Shown here piece by piece: positions 44,037 through 55,785 of a DNA stretch of 64,000 nucleotides. The stretch spans positions 1 to 64,000 of the forward strand of contig JADGJC010000129.1 in NCBI GenBank assembly GCA_027596075.1, read 5' to 3'. The stretch's first letter is position 1; the number at the start of each line of letters is the position of its first letter. The notes under the pieces were generated by a model, which was given only the letters and a program-made list of their open reading frames with translations, did not search any database and was not told where the DNA came from. Made by a program: the position numbers and the translations under genes. Source of the stretch: Rhizophlyctis rosea. Lineage: Eukaryota > Chytridiomycota > Chytridiomycetes > Rhizophlyctidales > Rhizophlyctidaceae.

Positions 44037-45500
44037 CTACATGCTCTGCTGGTATCCCTCATTGACGTCCCCAATCTGGCCCCACTCCCCATCCAAGTTT
44101 TCCTTCCATAGAGTGACCTTGTTGTCCCCGCACGACACGGCCAGGATGTTGCCGGAGGCGGACCAGGAGAGCCGCCAGACGACGTCTGGGAAGGGGTCGG
44201 CGCGGAGGGGTTTTTTGTGCCATTCGGAGGTTGGGGAGTCTTGTGTCCAGATGATGACGGTTTTGTCCTGGTGGTTGGGGAGAAGAGCGTCAGTGTGGGG
44301 TGCAAAGGAAAGGGGTGCAAACAAAAACAACAAGGGCGGAGTTCTCAACCCCAAGATGTCGGCGAGATCCCTCACCTGCGAACAACTAGCCAAATAACTC
44401 GTTGGCAACCCAATGTTAGGAGCCCATGCCACATCCCTAACCCAATCCGTATGCCCCTCCAAATCCTTCTCCAACTTCCACGTCCCGTTCTCCTCCCTCC
44501 AGACCTTAACCAAATTATCGCACCCGGCGGACGCGAAGCGTTTCAATGTCGAGGCGGGGGCGCCGCCCGTGACGTGGATGAGGGTGCCGGGGACGATGGC
44601 GGGTGCCCAGGTGATGGCGTTGGCGCCGATGGAGTGGGCGTTGATGAGTTGGGTTTCCCAGGTTGCGTCACTGTCTGGAGGTTTTTGTGTGTGTGGGGTG
44701 AGTGTGGGGGTCGGAGTGGGGTAAGGGGATGGGTTCTTACCTTTGAAGCTTAGGAGAGAGACTTTTCCGTCTGATGAGGCGGCTGCTAGTATTGCGCCGA
44801 ATTCGTGGGGTGCCCAGGCGATTGCGTTGACTTTGATTTGTATGATATTTCGGTAAGTGCCCCACGTTCAACGTTAGTGGTTTGGGCTTTTCAAGTTCAT
44901 ACCTGAAGCAGTATGGGCGGTGTGCTCTTTGATCCGGGACCAAGTACCGTTGCTTTCACGCCAGATCAAGACGCGAGAATCATAGGAACATGAGGCGAGG
45001 ACGTTGAAGTATTTTGGGTGAGCCCATGCTACTTGCCACACTGGGCCTTCGTGTCTGCAAAAAAGTCTTGGGGTCAGACGTTCGTCCAGGACGGACAACT
45101 GGCAAAGCGACAGCGAGAGTGGAAAAGACGGCAGCTGCTTCTGACGTACCCTTTCAAAACATCGATGGGCCGGTAGTTGTTTTCGCCCTCGGCCTCGAAT
45201 AGTCGGATGGTTCTGTCAGAAGAGCAAGTGGCGAGGCGTTTTCCATAGTAGTCGAGTTGGGCATCGTGCTGGAAATAGCCCGTACCGATGAGTAATGGTC
45301 GACGGTAAGATATGTGAGTTCAACGTCTCATGAGCCTCGTCCGGGACGGGCACGCGCAATTGTATACGGGAAACTCACGATCATATCCTCATGTTGAGAA
45401 TCAAACGTTTGTACAGCTGGTGCGGCCGCCTGGGAGTGCTTATCAGTACCATGGCGTCGAAAAAGACTGTTCCAAATCAAAGGAGTGCGTGCTGTACCAT
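44037..45500 (-). CDS. SEC13: SEC13, COPII coat and nuclear-pore WD40 protein
   Basis: Six-bladed WD40 propeller that pairs with Sec31 in the COPII outer coat and with Nup145C/Nup96 in the nuclear pore Y-complex. Blades are visible as [20 protein letters not shown] / [33 protein letters not shown] / [78 protein letters not shown] / [10 protein letters not shown], and [20 protein letters not shown] / [16 protein letters not shown]. The first exon is the ATG alone (45498-45500); GTACAG follows, and the next exon begins [17 protein letters not shown]. The choice is supported by frame and by the protein's normal length. It is divergent from NDUFB8 with 391 bp between the starts. Confidence 0.93.
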
Positions 45501-45891
45501 GTTTGTGAGCGGTCGGTGGGAGGGAGGGAAGGGTGGGTTATGCCAGACTGACGATGGAGATGAGGATTATGGGAAAGCAAGTGAGCGCCGTTTGGTGAAG
45601 GCCGAATTGCCAGCTGGCATTGTGGCTTGCGGCCGGTGAGATATTGTAGGTCAGGATAGATATATGTGTCAGAATGACTGAGCCCGAATATTGCGACCCA
45701 ACTTCAAGGCCCCAAAATGTCCCACCATTTCACCAACCCACTTTCCACCAATTTCCCAACGGTCATCGTCACAACCGATTGCGACCGTGGTAAGGTTGAT
45801 CGCTGCATAGGCCCTACTCAGTCGGTAGGTCATCGTCCACGCTGTGTCCGCCTGAACACGCTGTCACTGAACTAATCCCACCTCACCAGCA
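45501..45891. promoter_or_regulatory. Divergent promoter, SEC13 / NDUFB8
   Basis: 391 bp between the start codons. No named element is recognised. Confidence 0.4.
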
Positions 45892-46987
45892 ATGACGGTG
45901 CAAATCGCGCGGCAGGCGTTGCGCATTAGCGCTCGCCCTCAGTTGATGAGCAAGCGAACTTTCCTGTAAGCGTTCCGCCACACTTCCTTTTCAAAACCCT
46001 TTTTGACCATGAATCCTTTGACCTTATCATGTCATACTAACAAACACCCCCAACAGCCCCCCCAACCACGCCTGGAAATGGCCCGTGAAACCGCCCCTCC
46101 CCACCGCCCCCGAACTGTGGACCCTGAACCAAACCGGCGGCCAAAAAATCGCCAAAAAACAACCACAAATCGAACCCAACGACATCGGCGACCTCCCCTG
46201 GGACACACCCCAAGAAGACATCAAAAACAACCCAGACGCCCTTTTCGCCCACCCATACTACAACCAAATCCAACCCGTAAACGTCGGTGTAGGACCCCTC
46301 CTCCCCCCCTTAAAATGGCCAGAATACGACCAAGCTCGCCTCAGCTACGAAGACTCCGGCCTCCCCGGCGGCTGGCGCAAAGTCGAGTGGGACAACTACG
46401 ACGAAGCTCCTATTGGGAATTACCCCCGTCTCCCGATGCAGTGGGCGGAGTTGAAGGATCCCTACAGGTATTGGGACCCTCAGGGTCGTCGTAACTACGG
46501 TGACTTGGAACACGTCGACGCGCAGTACCTTGATGAGTGGGGGCCTGGCCCGCAGGAACGGTGGGAACCGGTTTTGAGTAATGCGTTGAAGCAGCTTGCT
46601 ATGGTGGCGGTTATGGCGCTTTGTGTTTGGTATTATAATCCGGCGGATCGTAGATACTTTGTGAGTGTTTCCGTCATCAATTGTTTTTTATTCTGCTTTG
46701 ATTATCTATTCCGCTCGATTGGTGGATTCCATCCGGCCGCCTTTCCCGTACCATCCACCCCCTAACCCCCATCCTCTTCTCCATCTCACTAGGCCGAGAA
46801 GACTTTGCCCTTCGACGGTCTTCGTCTTGAGCTTGGTGGTGACCCGGACGACCCGAACGACAGATCTACTGCGGTAAGTTGGGTCGACACACACTTACTC
46901 ATGAGTTGCTATGTAACTCCAAAAGTCGATAACTAACGCTTGCTATTCTTCTTCTGTTGGTAGGCCCGCGTCTACGTCAAACCTTGA
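45892..46987 (+). CDS. NDUFB8: Complex I accessory subunit NDUFB8 (ASHI)
   Basis: Membrane-arm accessory subunit of mitochondrial NADH:ubiquinone oxidoreductase. Four exons: one opening MTVQIARQALRISARPQLMS, a long second exon, a third reading AEKTLPFDGLRLELGGDPDD, and a last one ending ARVYVKP. The first about 25 residues are Arg-rich with no acidic residue, as in a mitochondrial presequence. Family landmarks: NYPRLPMQWAELKDPYRYWD, PQGRRNYGDLEHVDAQYLDE, one transmembrane helix (ALKQLAMVAVMALCVWYY), then LRLELGGDPDDPNDRSTAAR. Its presence means this fungus keeps complex I, unlike the budding yeasts that lost it. Confidence 0.9.
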
Positions 46988-47473
46988 TCCTCTCATATCG
47001 CCTTTTTCTGTTGGGAACAATATACATTATTCTGCCGACTTCTGTTGTTTTTTTGGATGTGTTGTGAAATGGATTGATGTACTCGCACATGATTGGATTT
47101 CGTCAGCTGATCCAGCTCGAGCTCAAAGATGGAAAGAAAGGAGGAAGCAGCGACTTCGTTGTTAACAGCCGGAGGTTCTTTTGTCCCTGGATGTGGTCCA
47201 AATCTGAGAGACATCGATTCGGATTTGAGTGATGCAAGTTGGTGACGATGCAAAAATACCCAGTCTCGACGACTCCGCAAAGTGGAATACCAGACCCCCA
47301 TCCACATCCATACCACACCCCTTTATTTCCGCCACGCAAAGAAAATCATACATTATTACAATCCTCCAACAAAAACCCATCTTGAAACGATAATTTTTAA
47401 TAAACAAAAAAACAAAAGCGACATCTATTACACAAATCCCCCCTTCCCTCTCCTTCCCTTATCACCTCCCACC
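46988..47473. other. Convergent intergenic region
   Basis: Shared 3' region of NDUFB8 (+) and eIF2-alpha (-). It is AT-rich around 47340-47430. No gene is seen. Confidence 0.45.
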
Positions 47474-49003
47474 TCAATCCTCATCCTCATCCTCCTCGTC
47501 ATCCCCACCCTTCCCCGCATCCCCATCAGCCTCCACAGCACCCTCCTCATCACTGCCCTCCTCGTCACCAGAAATTTCAGCATTCTCCCTCTCCACCCGT
47601 GCCATCAATTGCGCGAGTTCCAGATCGTCCGTTTCGGAGACCGCTCGGGGCTGGAGAGAGTGAGAGGGGTGCGGTTAGGTGTGTGTTTTGGTGTGGGGTG
47701 TGGTGAGTGATCATGCGAGCAGGATATGAATCTACCAAACCCCACGACTTCCCGCAGACTAAACAAAAAAGAAAAAAAAGTGATAAAGTACCTTCATCTT
47801 AACCGACAACCCCCCACTCTGCTTCTTAATCGTCTCCTCAATCTTCGCTATTGCCTTCTCAAGCGCCTCAATCCCACTAGCCTTATCCAAACTCTGCGTA
47901 ATCATAACATAAAGCGGCGGCGCAACAAGCTTAATCTTAATCTGCGCGTCCTCAGTCGAGCAACCCTCCCCAGCCTGCAAAGCACTCTTGATAGCGTCGA
48001 TGCCTTCGTAGCCGAAGCATGTAACTTCGATATCGGCACGGATTTTGATGGGTTGGGGTGTGAGTCGGCGCCGGATGTTGGCGACGAGTTCGCGTTTGAC
48101 GTCTTCGGGGACGGAGAAGTCTGCGAAGACTTTTTCGGGGTCGCTGGGAGGTAAATAAAGAGGGGGAGGTGAGTGTGGCTTCGCAATACTTTACATCAAT
48201 CAAAAAAGGAAAACATACGTGATGGCAATCTTGAAAGCGTCATATGCGTGGCCATACTTCTTGTAAAGCGGCCATGTGTATTTGGTGTAGAGGTCCTCCA
48301 AGCTGGCGTTGAGCTTCTCGGCGACGTGACGCATGATGCTATGTACCTGATGATCGCAAAAAAGAGATATAAGTCGACGATCTGGCAAAGATACGGTGGA
48401 GATCAAGACTCACGGCTTTGGACTTGTTGAATTTCTCTTCGCACTTTGCAACGTCTTCGGCCGAGACACGACGTTTTGATAGATCGATGTATCCTGTTGT
48501 CAGAAAGGTAAAGAAATGCATCTATATCATCGAAGAAGCTTCATGATTCGCAATTCAAGTGCCAAAAACATACCCTTCTCCTTATCAACCCTAAGCACAA
48601 CCACAACCTCATTCCTCCCCACACGAATCAACTTCTGAATAGACCTAATGCGCCGTCTTGACAATTCACTCAACAAGATCATTCCCTCAATGTTGTTGTA
48701 CTCCATCAGGTGCACATAGGCACCCATTTCAGCGATCTGCCTGACGTTGACCATGACGAGCGAGTCGACTTCCGGGAAGCGCTCCTCGTACATGCGGCAG
48801 GCGAGACGGGATTGTTGGGCGGTGAGAGCGGCGGCTGCGGAGGGTGTCACGGCTGCTGCGGCGGCTGAGGTGGATTGGTCAGTTGGGTCGAGGGGCTCGT
48901 CGTTTCCGAGGGAGGTGTTGCCGAGTTTGTTGGCGAGGGTGGCTACTTCGGGGGATTGCGATTCGACGTCGGAGTCGTCGCCGTTATGTCTTTCTGAGGC
49001 CAT
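47474..49003 (-). CDS. SUI2: Translation initiation factor eIF2 alpha subunit
   Basis: Regulatory subunit of eIF2, which carries initiator tRNA to the ribosome. Phosphorylation of the conserved serine by Gcn2-type kinases lowers translation under stress. The S1 domain is clear ([60 protein letters not shown]), with the regulated serine in [11 protein letters not shown] intact. Then come [15 protein letters not shown], the helical domain ([32 protein letters not shown]) and the alpha/beta domain ([57 protein letters not shown]), closing with a Glu/Asp-rich tail. There are five or more exons. Unusually, about 70 Ser/Ala/Asp-rich residues ([20 protein letters not shown]...) precede the position where the family normally starts. 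An ATG 10 codons further upstream is also in frame. Confidence 0.94.
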
Positions 49004-50874
49004 TGTTGCGGTTTGAACTGTGTAAGCAATCACAGGAGTCTGTTGACGTATAGTGATCTAAGTCAAGATTTCCTCTGCAAGTATGAGTTAGGTTAGAGCG
49101 CTATTGGCCAGGTCGACAGCGGTACCGCCATGCAAGCACTTGAAGCACACCTGAGTAGCAGGGATTGTAAGGGAATTGTGTTCGAGCACAGTGCTTATGC
49201 GGTTATCAAAAATAGGTTCGGCAAAAACGAGGATTGGAATGGAGATGGGAAATGGGAGGTCATCGCTCAGCCTGTGAAAATGCGTCACTCTGACTGTGAC
49301 TGTGCCACTACTCTCGGGGACTGGCCTGTCATGACTCATTACATGTCACACGCAAGCCGCAGTAACTCCCAAATGCAATGGAACGCAGCCGGCAACACAG
49401 CTTCCCTTTCCGCTGGCATTCCCACACTCCATCTCCTGCACATCAGCTACACCAAAGGTTCACAATGCTGAGACAGAGGATAGTAACAGAAGAGTCAAAA
49501 CGGTAAGGTGAAGGGAAACGGATGGGAATTATCAGCGAGCTGCTCGTTTGTTCGAGAGCAGACGGTGCACCAATATTCAGGTATGGGCATTGTGGATTTC
49601 CCTGTCTTCACCCACAAACAATCTGATATTCTTTCCAGTTACAGTTCCGGACGCAGAGCTTGCTTGACACCAATCCCGTCCTCAAAGTTGATATGGCATT
49701 GCGCACTTCGACGGAACTACCAAGGGATTCGTTATGCTTCGGCAGAAGATCCCCCTTGTTCATACATTGGGCTGCTGACCGGGAAACCACGCCTTGGTTA
49801 CCTTTCAGATCCCCAAAATGGAAATCCCAGCGTTTCGTTGGGATACGTGGAATTATTCTTTGTCATTGGGCTCACTCTGAGGTGGGATTGAACCATCTCG
49901 CGGAACTTCACACGATTGAAAAGTGTCATATTGTGTGTTATTTCACGTTCGTTCTTCATTTATATTGCAGCGCGCAAATCAAGCGCGCGGAGGGACAAGC
50001 AGTGCGAACGTAATGGGGACATAATCTTTCAACTTTAGGACGAACATCCATAGGCAACCTCATTGGCGGTTTCAAGTCGGATAGCCATTCACCAGCAATG
50101 TTCTTGCGGCGATGCTTACGACGTGTATACGACGTTCTATAACAGTGGGGTACAATTCCAATGTATCAATGACCCACAGCGAGGTTCGTCAGGAGTCAGC
50201 CCTTTTTGGTGCGGAAATACAAGAGGGTACTAGGTTCGTTTTTGACTTGGAAGTGCGAACCAGATCGTATCGCCTGCTGGGGTTGGGTAGTGCAGTTGTA
50301 ATGGTTGTTACGTAAATACTTAGTTCTGCAGGATTGTCTTGATTACGATTTGATCCTCTTCCTTTGAACACACATTTACCACTCTCCTTTGCTGGCTCTG
50401 GCGGGGAGAGAACGCGTGAACTGTCGCCTCTCCTGCCATTTTACATCTTCGGGCATGTTTCGATCGTTCGATTTGTTAAATACCAACCCTGTCGTTGTAC
50501 GAACCCTGCACCTGATTATTACACCCGTGTCTGTGCCCCTGATTTGGACACAACAGGGTTTGAATGACAAACTGCCGTGTACACTGTAAATCAAAGTACG
50601 TTACACCGGCACGGCCTTTGGGGCAAACTTGTGGCAGAGCCGTTCCTGAGCTTTTTCATGATATCCTTCTTTCCCCACCATAAAATCTAGAGTTTACAGC
50701 CAGACCTATATACTGAAGTACGTCCCATGGAATCGTCTGTCACACAATTATAGTGGGCACCACATGATCACGCATGTGTGGAGAAACAAAGGCTTTTCAG
50801 AGTATGCACCTATGGGCAGTTGATTTACAACAGAACCATTCTCCTCATAGAACGTTCCGCATGATACATCCACC
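49004..50874. other. Long gene-free stretch
   Basis: 1.87 kb between eIF2-alpha (-) and the TPR gene (+). Several ORFs of 60-127 codons occur in different frames, but none has a recognisable domain or a convincing splice pattern. I saw no terminal repeats or other mobile-element signature. Confidence 0.45.
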
Positions 50875-52599
50875 ATGGCAACCAACCATACTCGTGGCCA
50901 TACATCCAAAGCCAAAGATAGCGCTCCAATGCTCGGAATCCGATTATCATCCTTGGAAGTGATGATAACCACCATCTGTGGTGGCGGTCGAGACGAACTG
51001 CATACGCTGACAACCGCGGACGTCTGCGAGAAGTACATACAGCCCCTCACCAAACCATCCCAATCCCTCTGCGAACGCTTCCTCACCGAACACCCCGCCT
51101 TCGTCGGCACGCCCAATTGGTTCATGAGCCATTGCTGGCGCTACAAATTCCTGAACGTCATTGATGCCAACACCTCCTTCTTCCTCCAAGACTCCAGCAC
51201 CCCCGACGTCATCATCTGGTTCGACCTCTTTTCCATGCCACAACACGGCCGAGCCAAAATCGGTGCAGATTGGCTGAAAACAACCTTCCTCAACACCATC
51301 GCAGCAATCGGTAACGTCCTCATGGTTCTAACTCCCTGGAACAACCCTATCACCTTGACACGCGCTTGGTGCGTGTTTGAGCTGTATGCATGTGCAGCAA
51401 GCAACTCCAACTTCCAAGTCGCCTTACCACCGCCCGACACGTTTGCCTTCAGTACAGCCCTACAATGGGATGATGGCTACACATTCTACAAAACCCTGGC
51501 TTAAATAAAGTCCGAAGACAGTGAGGCAACGGAAAAGGATGATCTGATTGCCATCCACACAACCATACGAGAGACGGTGGGCTTTGGTACTTTAGATCGA
51601 ATGATCCTGTCCTTGTTGACAGACTGGATGGAACGGGTGCTGGCTGGTCACATCGAGCGCACCAAAGGGACCGGGAATAGTGGGGAGTGGATGATGCGCT
51701 TGGGCACGCTTCAGCTTCATCGGGGGATGTTTGAGGAGGCCGAGTCCCTCTTCATGGGTGCTATGGAGATATTTTTGCGGGAACGTGGGGGAGATGATCC
51801 GTCTACCATCAGTAGTATGAGCGCCCTGGGCATGACGTGCACGAATTTGAAGAAGTTTGATTTGGCGGAGCGGTTGCAGGAGGAGGCTCTGGAGCGGTTT
51901 CGAGGATTACTGGGCAAAAATAGTCCAGCTGTTTTTGAGACCGCCGCAAATCTCGGGACAACATATCAGGCGCAGGGGAAGTATGATAAGGCGAAAAGGC
52001 TGTATATCAAGTACCATAGACGGATTGAGCAGGTCCTCGGTAAGGACGACCCAATGACGCTTGATTTCATTCATAATTTGGGCCGATTGTACGTCCTCAC
52101 GGAAGATTACGACCAAGCCGAACCACTCCTCACGGATTGCCTTGCCAGAAGGAGACGGACAGTCGGCAATGGCCATCCGCACACCCTGGCCGCGATTGAC
52201 GTGCTGGCCGGTTTGAATGTTAATCGGGAAGAATTTGACAAAGCGGGACCTTTGGCGATGGAGGCTTTAGAGCGGGGACGGCAGAGGCTCGGAGAAAAAC
52301 ACCCGGACACGATTAAATATCTCTTCAAGTTGGGTTTATTCTATGCACTGAAACAGAGGTTCGACCTGGGGGTGACTTGTATGGAGCAGTGCGTAGCACT
52401 GAGAAGGGAGGTACTGGGACACACGCATTCGGACACTTTGCAGGCAATGGATTTTTTGGCTGACATGTCTCCGAGACGGGACGCATCGGCGGGAACGTGG
52501 CATTCGATGGATTCCCTGGGGATACGGAATGAGGACGGTGTTAGTAGGACGGGACAAAATGTCAGTAGAAATTCGGCTCGTCATTGCGGTATCTTATGA
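50875..52599 (+). pseudogene. TPR-repeat protein with N-terminal W/H-rich domain, interrupted by one stop
   Basis: A single uninterrupted frame apart from one TAA at 51502-51504. The N-terminal domain reads PNWFMSHCWRYKFLNVIDAN, IIWFDLFSMPQHG, WLKTTFLNTIAAIGNVLMVL, TPWNNPITLTRAWCVFELYA. This resembles a domain common in chytrid and oomycete proteins placed before kinesin-light-chain-type TPRs and often compared to TIR-like effector domains. The stop replaces the codon after FYKTLA. The frame resumes at once with IKSEDSEATEKDDLIAIHTT, IRETVGFGTLDRMILSLLTD, then at least five TPRs (for example RLGTLQLHRGMFEEAESLFM, LGRLYVLTEDYDQAEPLLTD, HPDTIKYLFKLGLFYALKQR). It is intronless. Either a recent pseudogene, a sequence error, or stop readthrough. 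The N-terminal half alone (209 residues) could also be made as a free domain. Confidence 0.75.
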
Positions 52600-54013
52600 C
52601 GCACATCATCTTTTCCGTGCCGCATCTGCTCGAGGGAGAAGAATCGGAGGTCTGTCAGGGAAGGGTGGAAGGGCAGTACGGGATGGCGGGAGGGTGAAAT
52701 TTGGATTGACGGGGGAAAGCACATCAGTCAGAGGCGAACATGGTAGACGTGGTATGGAGGGGCAAAGGTGGTCATCCTTGGGCAGCCGGCAAGTGGAACG
52801 ATAAGGGGGGGTTTCGTCGCTAAACGGACCTCAACGGGGCACGAGCTCACTTAGTCACAACTTGGCATCAAGCAATCTAATAGTTACTTATCGGATATTT
52901 GGATAGGTCAACATCCACGCGCTACGTAATGATGCCAGACTGCGAAGCTTCGTGGAGCGGAGTTGCGTGACAGGTGTTCGGGTAGCAAGCGACGGATTTC
53001 GGGACAGCGAAACCTAGAGAATTTCCAACCCACTTGAAATACAAAGGGTTTAATAAACAAAGATCATATACTGGCCCTCCATTGATCCTGCGTTTACATG
53101 TTGCCTTGGCAAAGATGAAGACTGCGGCATTCAATAACAACCAACAGGGATTAGTCATTTTCGGCCCTGCCAACCGACGCAGCGCAAACTGCTACCAGAT
53201 GATGAAGTCTCTCATTGACGTGCATTCTGTCAATGATTTCAGAGGTGACAAAATCAAAGCGAGTCTCATCATTCCCTCACACGTTTGAGGGGGGCAGAGT
53301 AAAACTTTCAATCAACCTCTCTGGCCTTGATGCGCATTTTTCCAGTGCACTCTGAAAGTCGCCTTATGGCTGAACCGATATAATGATTATTATTTTTTGC
53401 CGTAGTTCCTTTGTTGTTGCACTACTGTGCACTTGACGGAGATGGCATTTAGTGGAGTTCCCACAGTGAGCGGGCTTGCACTGACTCTCCTAGCTGTGGA
53501 CTTTTGATCGGTCACGTGATCATGTTGAGTGTTGAAGGCGGCCTTCATTGGCGCACAATTCTGAAATACATGTTGAATGATGATAATGGTGATGTGCTAT
53601 GGGAAGCGCTGGCACTTGATGCTTTTTTGGTAAAGGAGTTGGAAACCGTGGAATTTGCCTGTGGAAGCGGGCAACTTCACGGAACGCACCTCCGATAACC
53701 CCGCCGACCTCCGAGTTCTTTATTTCAATTTTTGGGTTCGCTTCATTGCGCAGCAGGTGTGACCACGTGCGCGGGGTTGGACGCTGCGATTTGCTCGCCG
53801 ACGTCTCGGACGTATTGGATTCATCTATGGCAGTTACCTACACCATCCGAGCAACCCGTCGCGTAACGCCAGAAGGAAAGCTAAGACAAGAAGTTGGCAG
53901 CGCTTCGATCGAATATGAAAGCAGGGAAGCATATAAGGATGTCTCCTACCCAGCGGTATCATCAAGTCGAGTATCACTATCACGTTATGCGACATCGCCC
54001 ATCTTTCTGAACC
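52600..54013. other. Gene-free stretch
   Basis: Between the TPR gene and the membrane-protein gene, both on the plus strand. An ORF at 53034-53288 and another at 53746-54111 lack similarity and are not called. Confidence 0.4.
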
Positions 54014-55278
54014 ATGAGCGTAAACCAGGACACCAAATCCTTCCATACCAACCCTCTCCTCCCAACGACAACATCCGACCTCACCCCACCCAACACCCAA
54101 AGCAACCATAACCCCCTCATCAAACCTTACACCACCAGTGCCCGTCACATCAAAAACTCCGCTTGGGCCCTACTCTTCCTCCTCGGCATAATCGGAACAA
54201 CCATCTGGGTCATCTTCACCTTCATCAACCACAACAAAGCCGTAGACCAATTCAAACGATCTCACCGCAACTGGTGCGACCTAGATGACCGCAACGCACC
54301 CGGCGGCTTATGCCGAGGCGACAACGACCCACGACAACCCCCGGATAATCCTGGTGGATCAATCGTGGCGTCTGTCTTGTCGCTCATATGCTTTGCTATG
54401 GTTTATTTTGGCGCCTTTTCCTTTTATTGGTCGCGCTCCAGTCAAGTCGGGCACGCACTCGGCGCCCTAACTCCAGCTCGGGAAGTTCCCAATCCTGATG
54501 TGAGGAAGTTCGTTAATCCGGAAGAGAAGGTCATATCTGTGAGTTGGGTTAATGTAATGGAGGCGAGAAGGGTCCTTGAGCAGTTGAGGGGTGCTCAACC
54601 GATATGTGAAGTCGAAGGAACGGTGTGGCAAGACCCTAACGATGACGATTACACCAAGATATGTGTAGGAAGGCATTGGGAAAGGGTCGCGTTCGAGAGG
54701 TGGGAGGATCCCATGGGGCGATATGTCCTTCGGGAGGTGGAACAAACTTTGGATGTTGGAGATTATGATGGTGCGTTTATACATATAGAGGGTTGGGTTG
54801 CTGTTCTCGATGCGCCAGTATCAGCCTAATTCCTTCTTTTACTCCGCAAAAAACTTCAGTCCTCAAAATAACCATCAAAACCTCCTGCAAACTCCAATCC
54901 GAACATCTCCAAACCACCGAACAAGCCTTCATCACCGACTTCGAAATCAACTACCGCAACTACCTCCCCATAAAACCCACCCCACCCCGCAACTGGACTT
55001 ATGAGACCCAAACAAAACTCGTCTCGTCTTTTCAAGACCCCTTTCCACCACCGACCCAACCATTCAGGCGGGGATACCAACTACCAAATCAGGAGCGGTT
55101 GGTAAATAATGTGGAGGAAAAGGTTCTGTTTGTGTATAAAGGGGAGAAGAGACCGTGGTGGACAGATGTTGGGTGGTATAGGTGGTGTTTTTGGTTGCAT
55201 GTTGGGTGGCTGTGGGAGTGGAGTGTTGGGAAGAGGTATGGAGTGGTGGATGTGGAGTTGCAGAGGTGGTTGTATTGA
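54014..55278 (+). CDS. Multi-spanning membrane protein, unknown family
   Basis: Not recognised with confidence. Exon 1 starts MSVNQDTKSFHTNPLLPTTT. Two hydrophobic helices follow, NSAWALLFLLGIIGTTIWVI and SIVASVLSLICFAMVYFGAF, around a polar loop with NWCDLDDRNAPGGLCRG. A soluble middle contains KVISVSWVNVMEARRVLEQL and WQDPNDDDYTKICVGRHWER. A GTGCGT donor near 54771 and a TTCAG acceptor near 54858 remove a short intron and shift into the frame VLKITIKTSCKLQSEHLQTT, INYRNYLPI, NNVEEKVLFVYKGEKRPWWT, ending in a Trp-rich hydrophobic stretch (WYRWCFWLHVGWLWEW) and the stop at 55276-55278. Two N-terminal helices, a long loop, then a C-terminal hydrophobic segment is loosely like TMEM151 proteins, but this is layout only. 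Confidence 0.65.
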
Positions 55279-55785
55279 TTGAAAGGGAGATACACCTGCG
55301 CTTTTGTGTCTTGGACAACCTTGATACTCTTGAAGGGCTCCATTTTGTCCTTGAGTTTGCCGATCAGAAGATAACTGGTTATAGGTCATTGATGTATTGG
55401 TGTTGTCTGATTTCGTAACCATCATCGGAAATCGGTTCACTTGAAAACCCCTCTGTCCCACATTACAAGACCTGACATGTACACATTGGATGATATCCTG
55501 ATTTGGACATAAAAGTATGGTCTGCTGAATCGTAGTATGCAGCAGGAAGTTTTTCAGGAGGAGATCGAGGCGCTCTCGGAACTTCCGCTACTTCGGTGCC
55601 AGACTCGGTGGTGAGAACATGTGCAGCCCATTGTCGATATTTACAAGAATTGCCAACGTTGGCAAACGTTGGTTCTGATGCATTCTCCAACAAAATATAC
55701 AATATACAACACCATTTGCATGTGTGCTCAGAAGCACTCTAACTGACACTGTAACTCATCAACGATTAACGACTTCCCCTCCACT
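55279..55785. other. Convergent intergenic region
   Basis: 3' sides of the membrane protein (+) and the dehydrogenase (-). No gene is seen. Confidence 0.45.

Noticed and set aside
49130..50600. Series of short ORFs suggesting a hidden gene or transposon
   Set aside because: Frames are incoherent, no transposase, reverse-transcriptase or terminal-repeat signal is visible, and no splice chain joins them.
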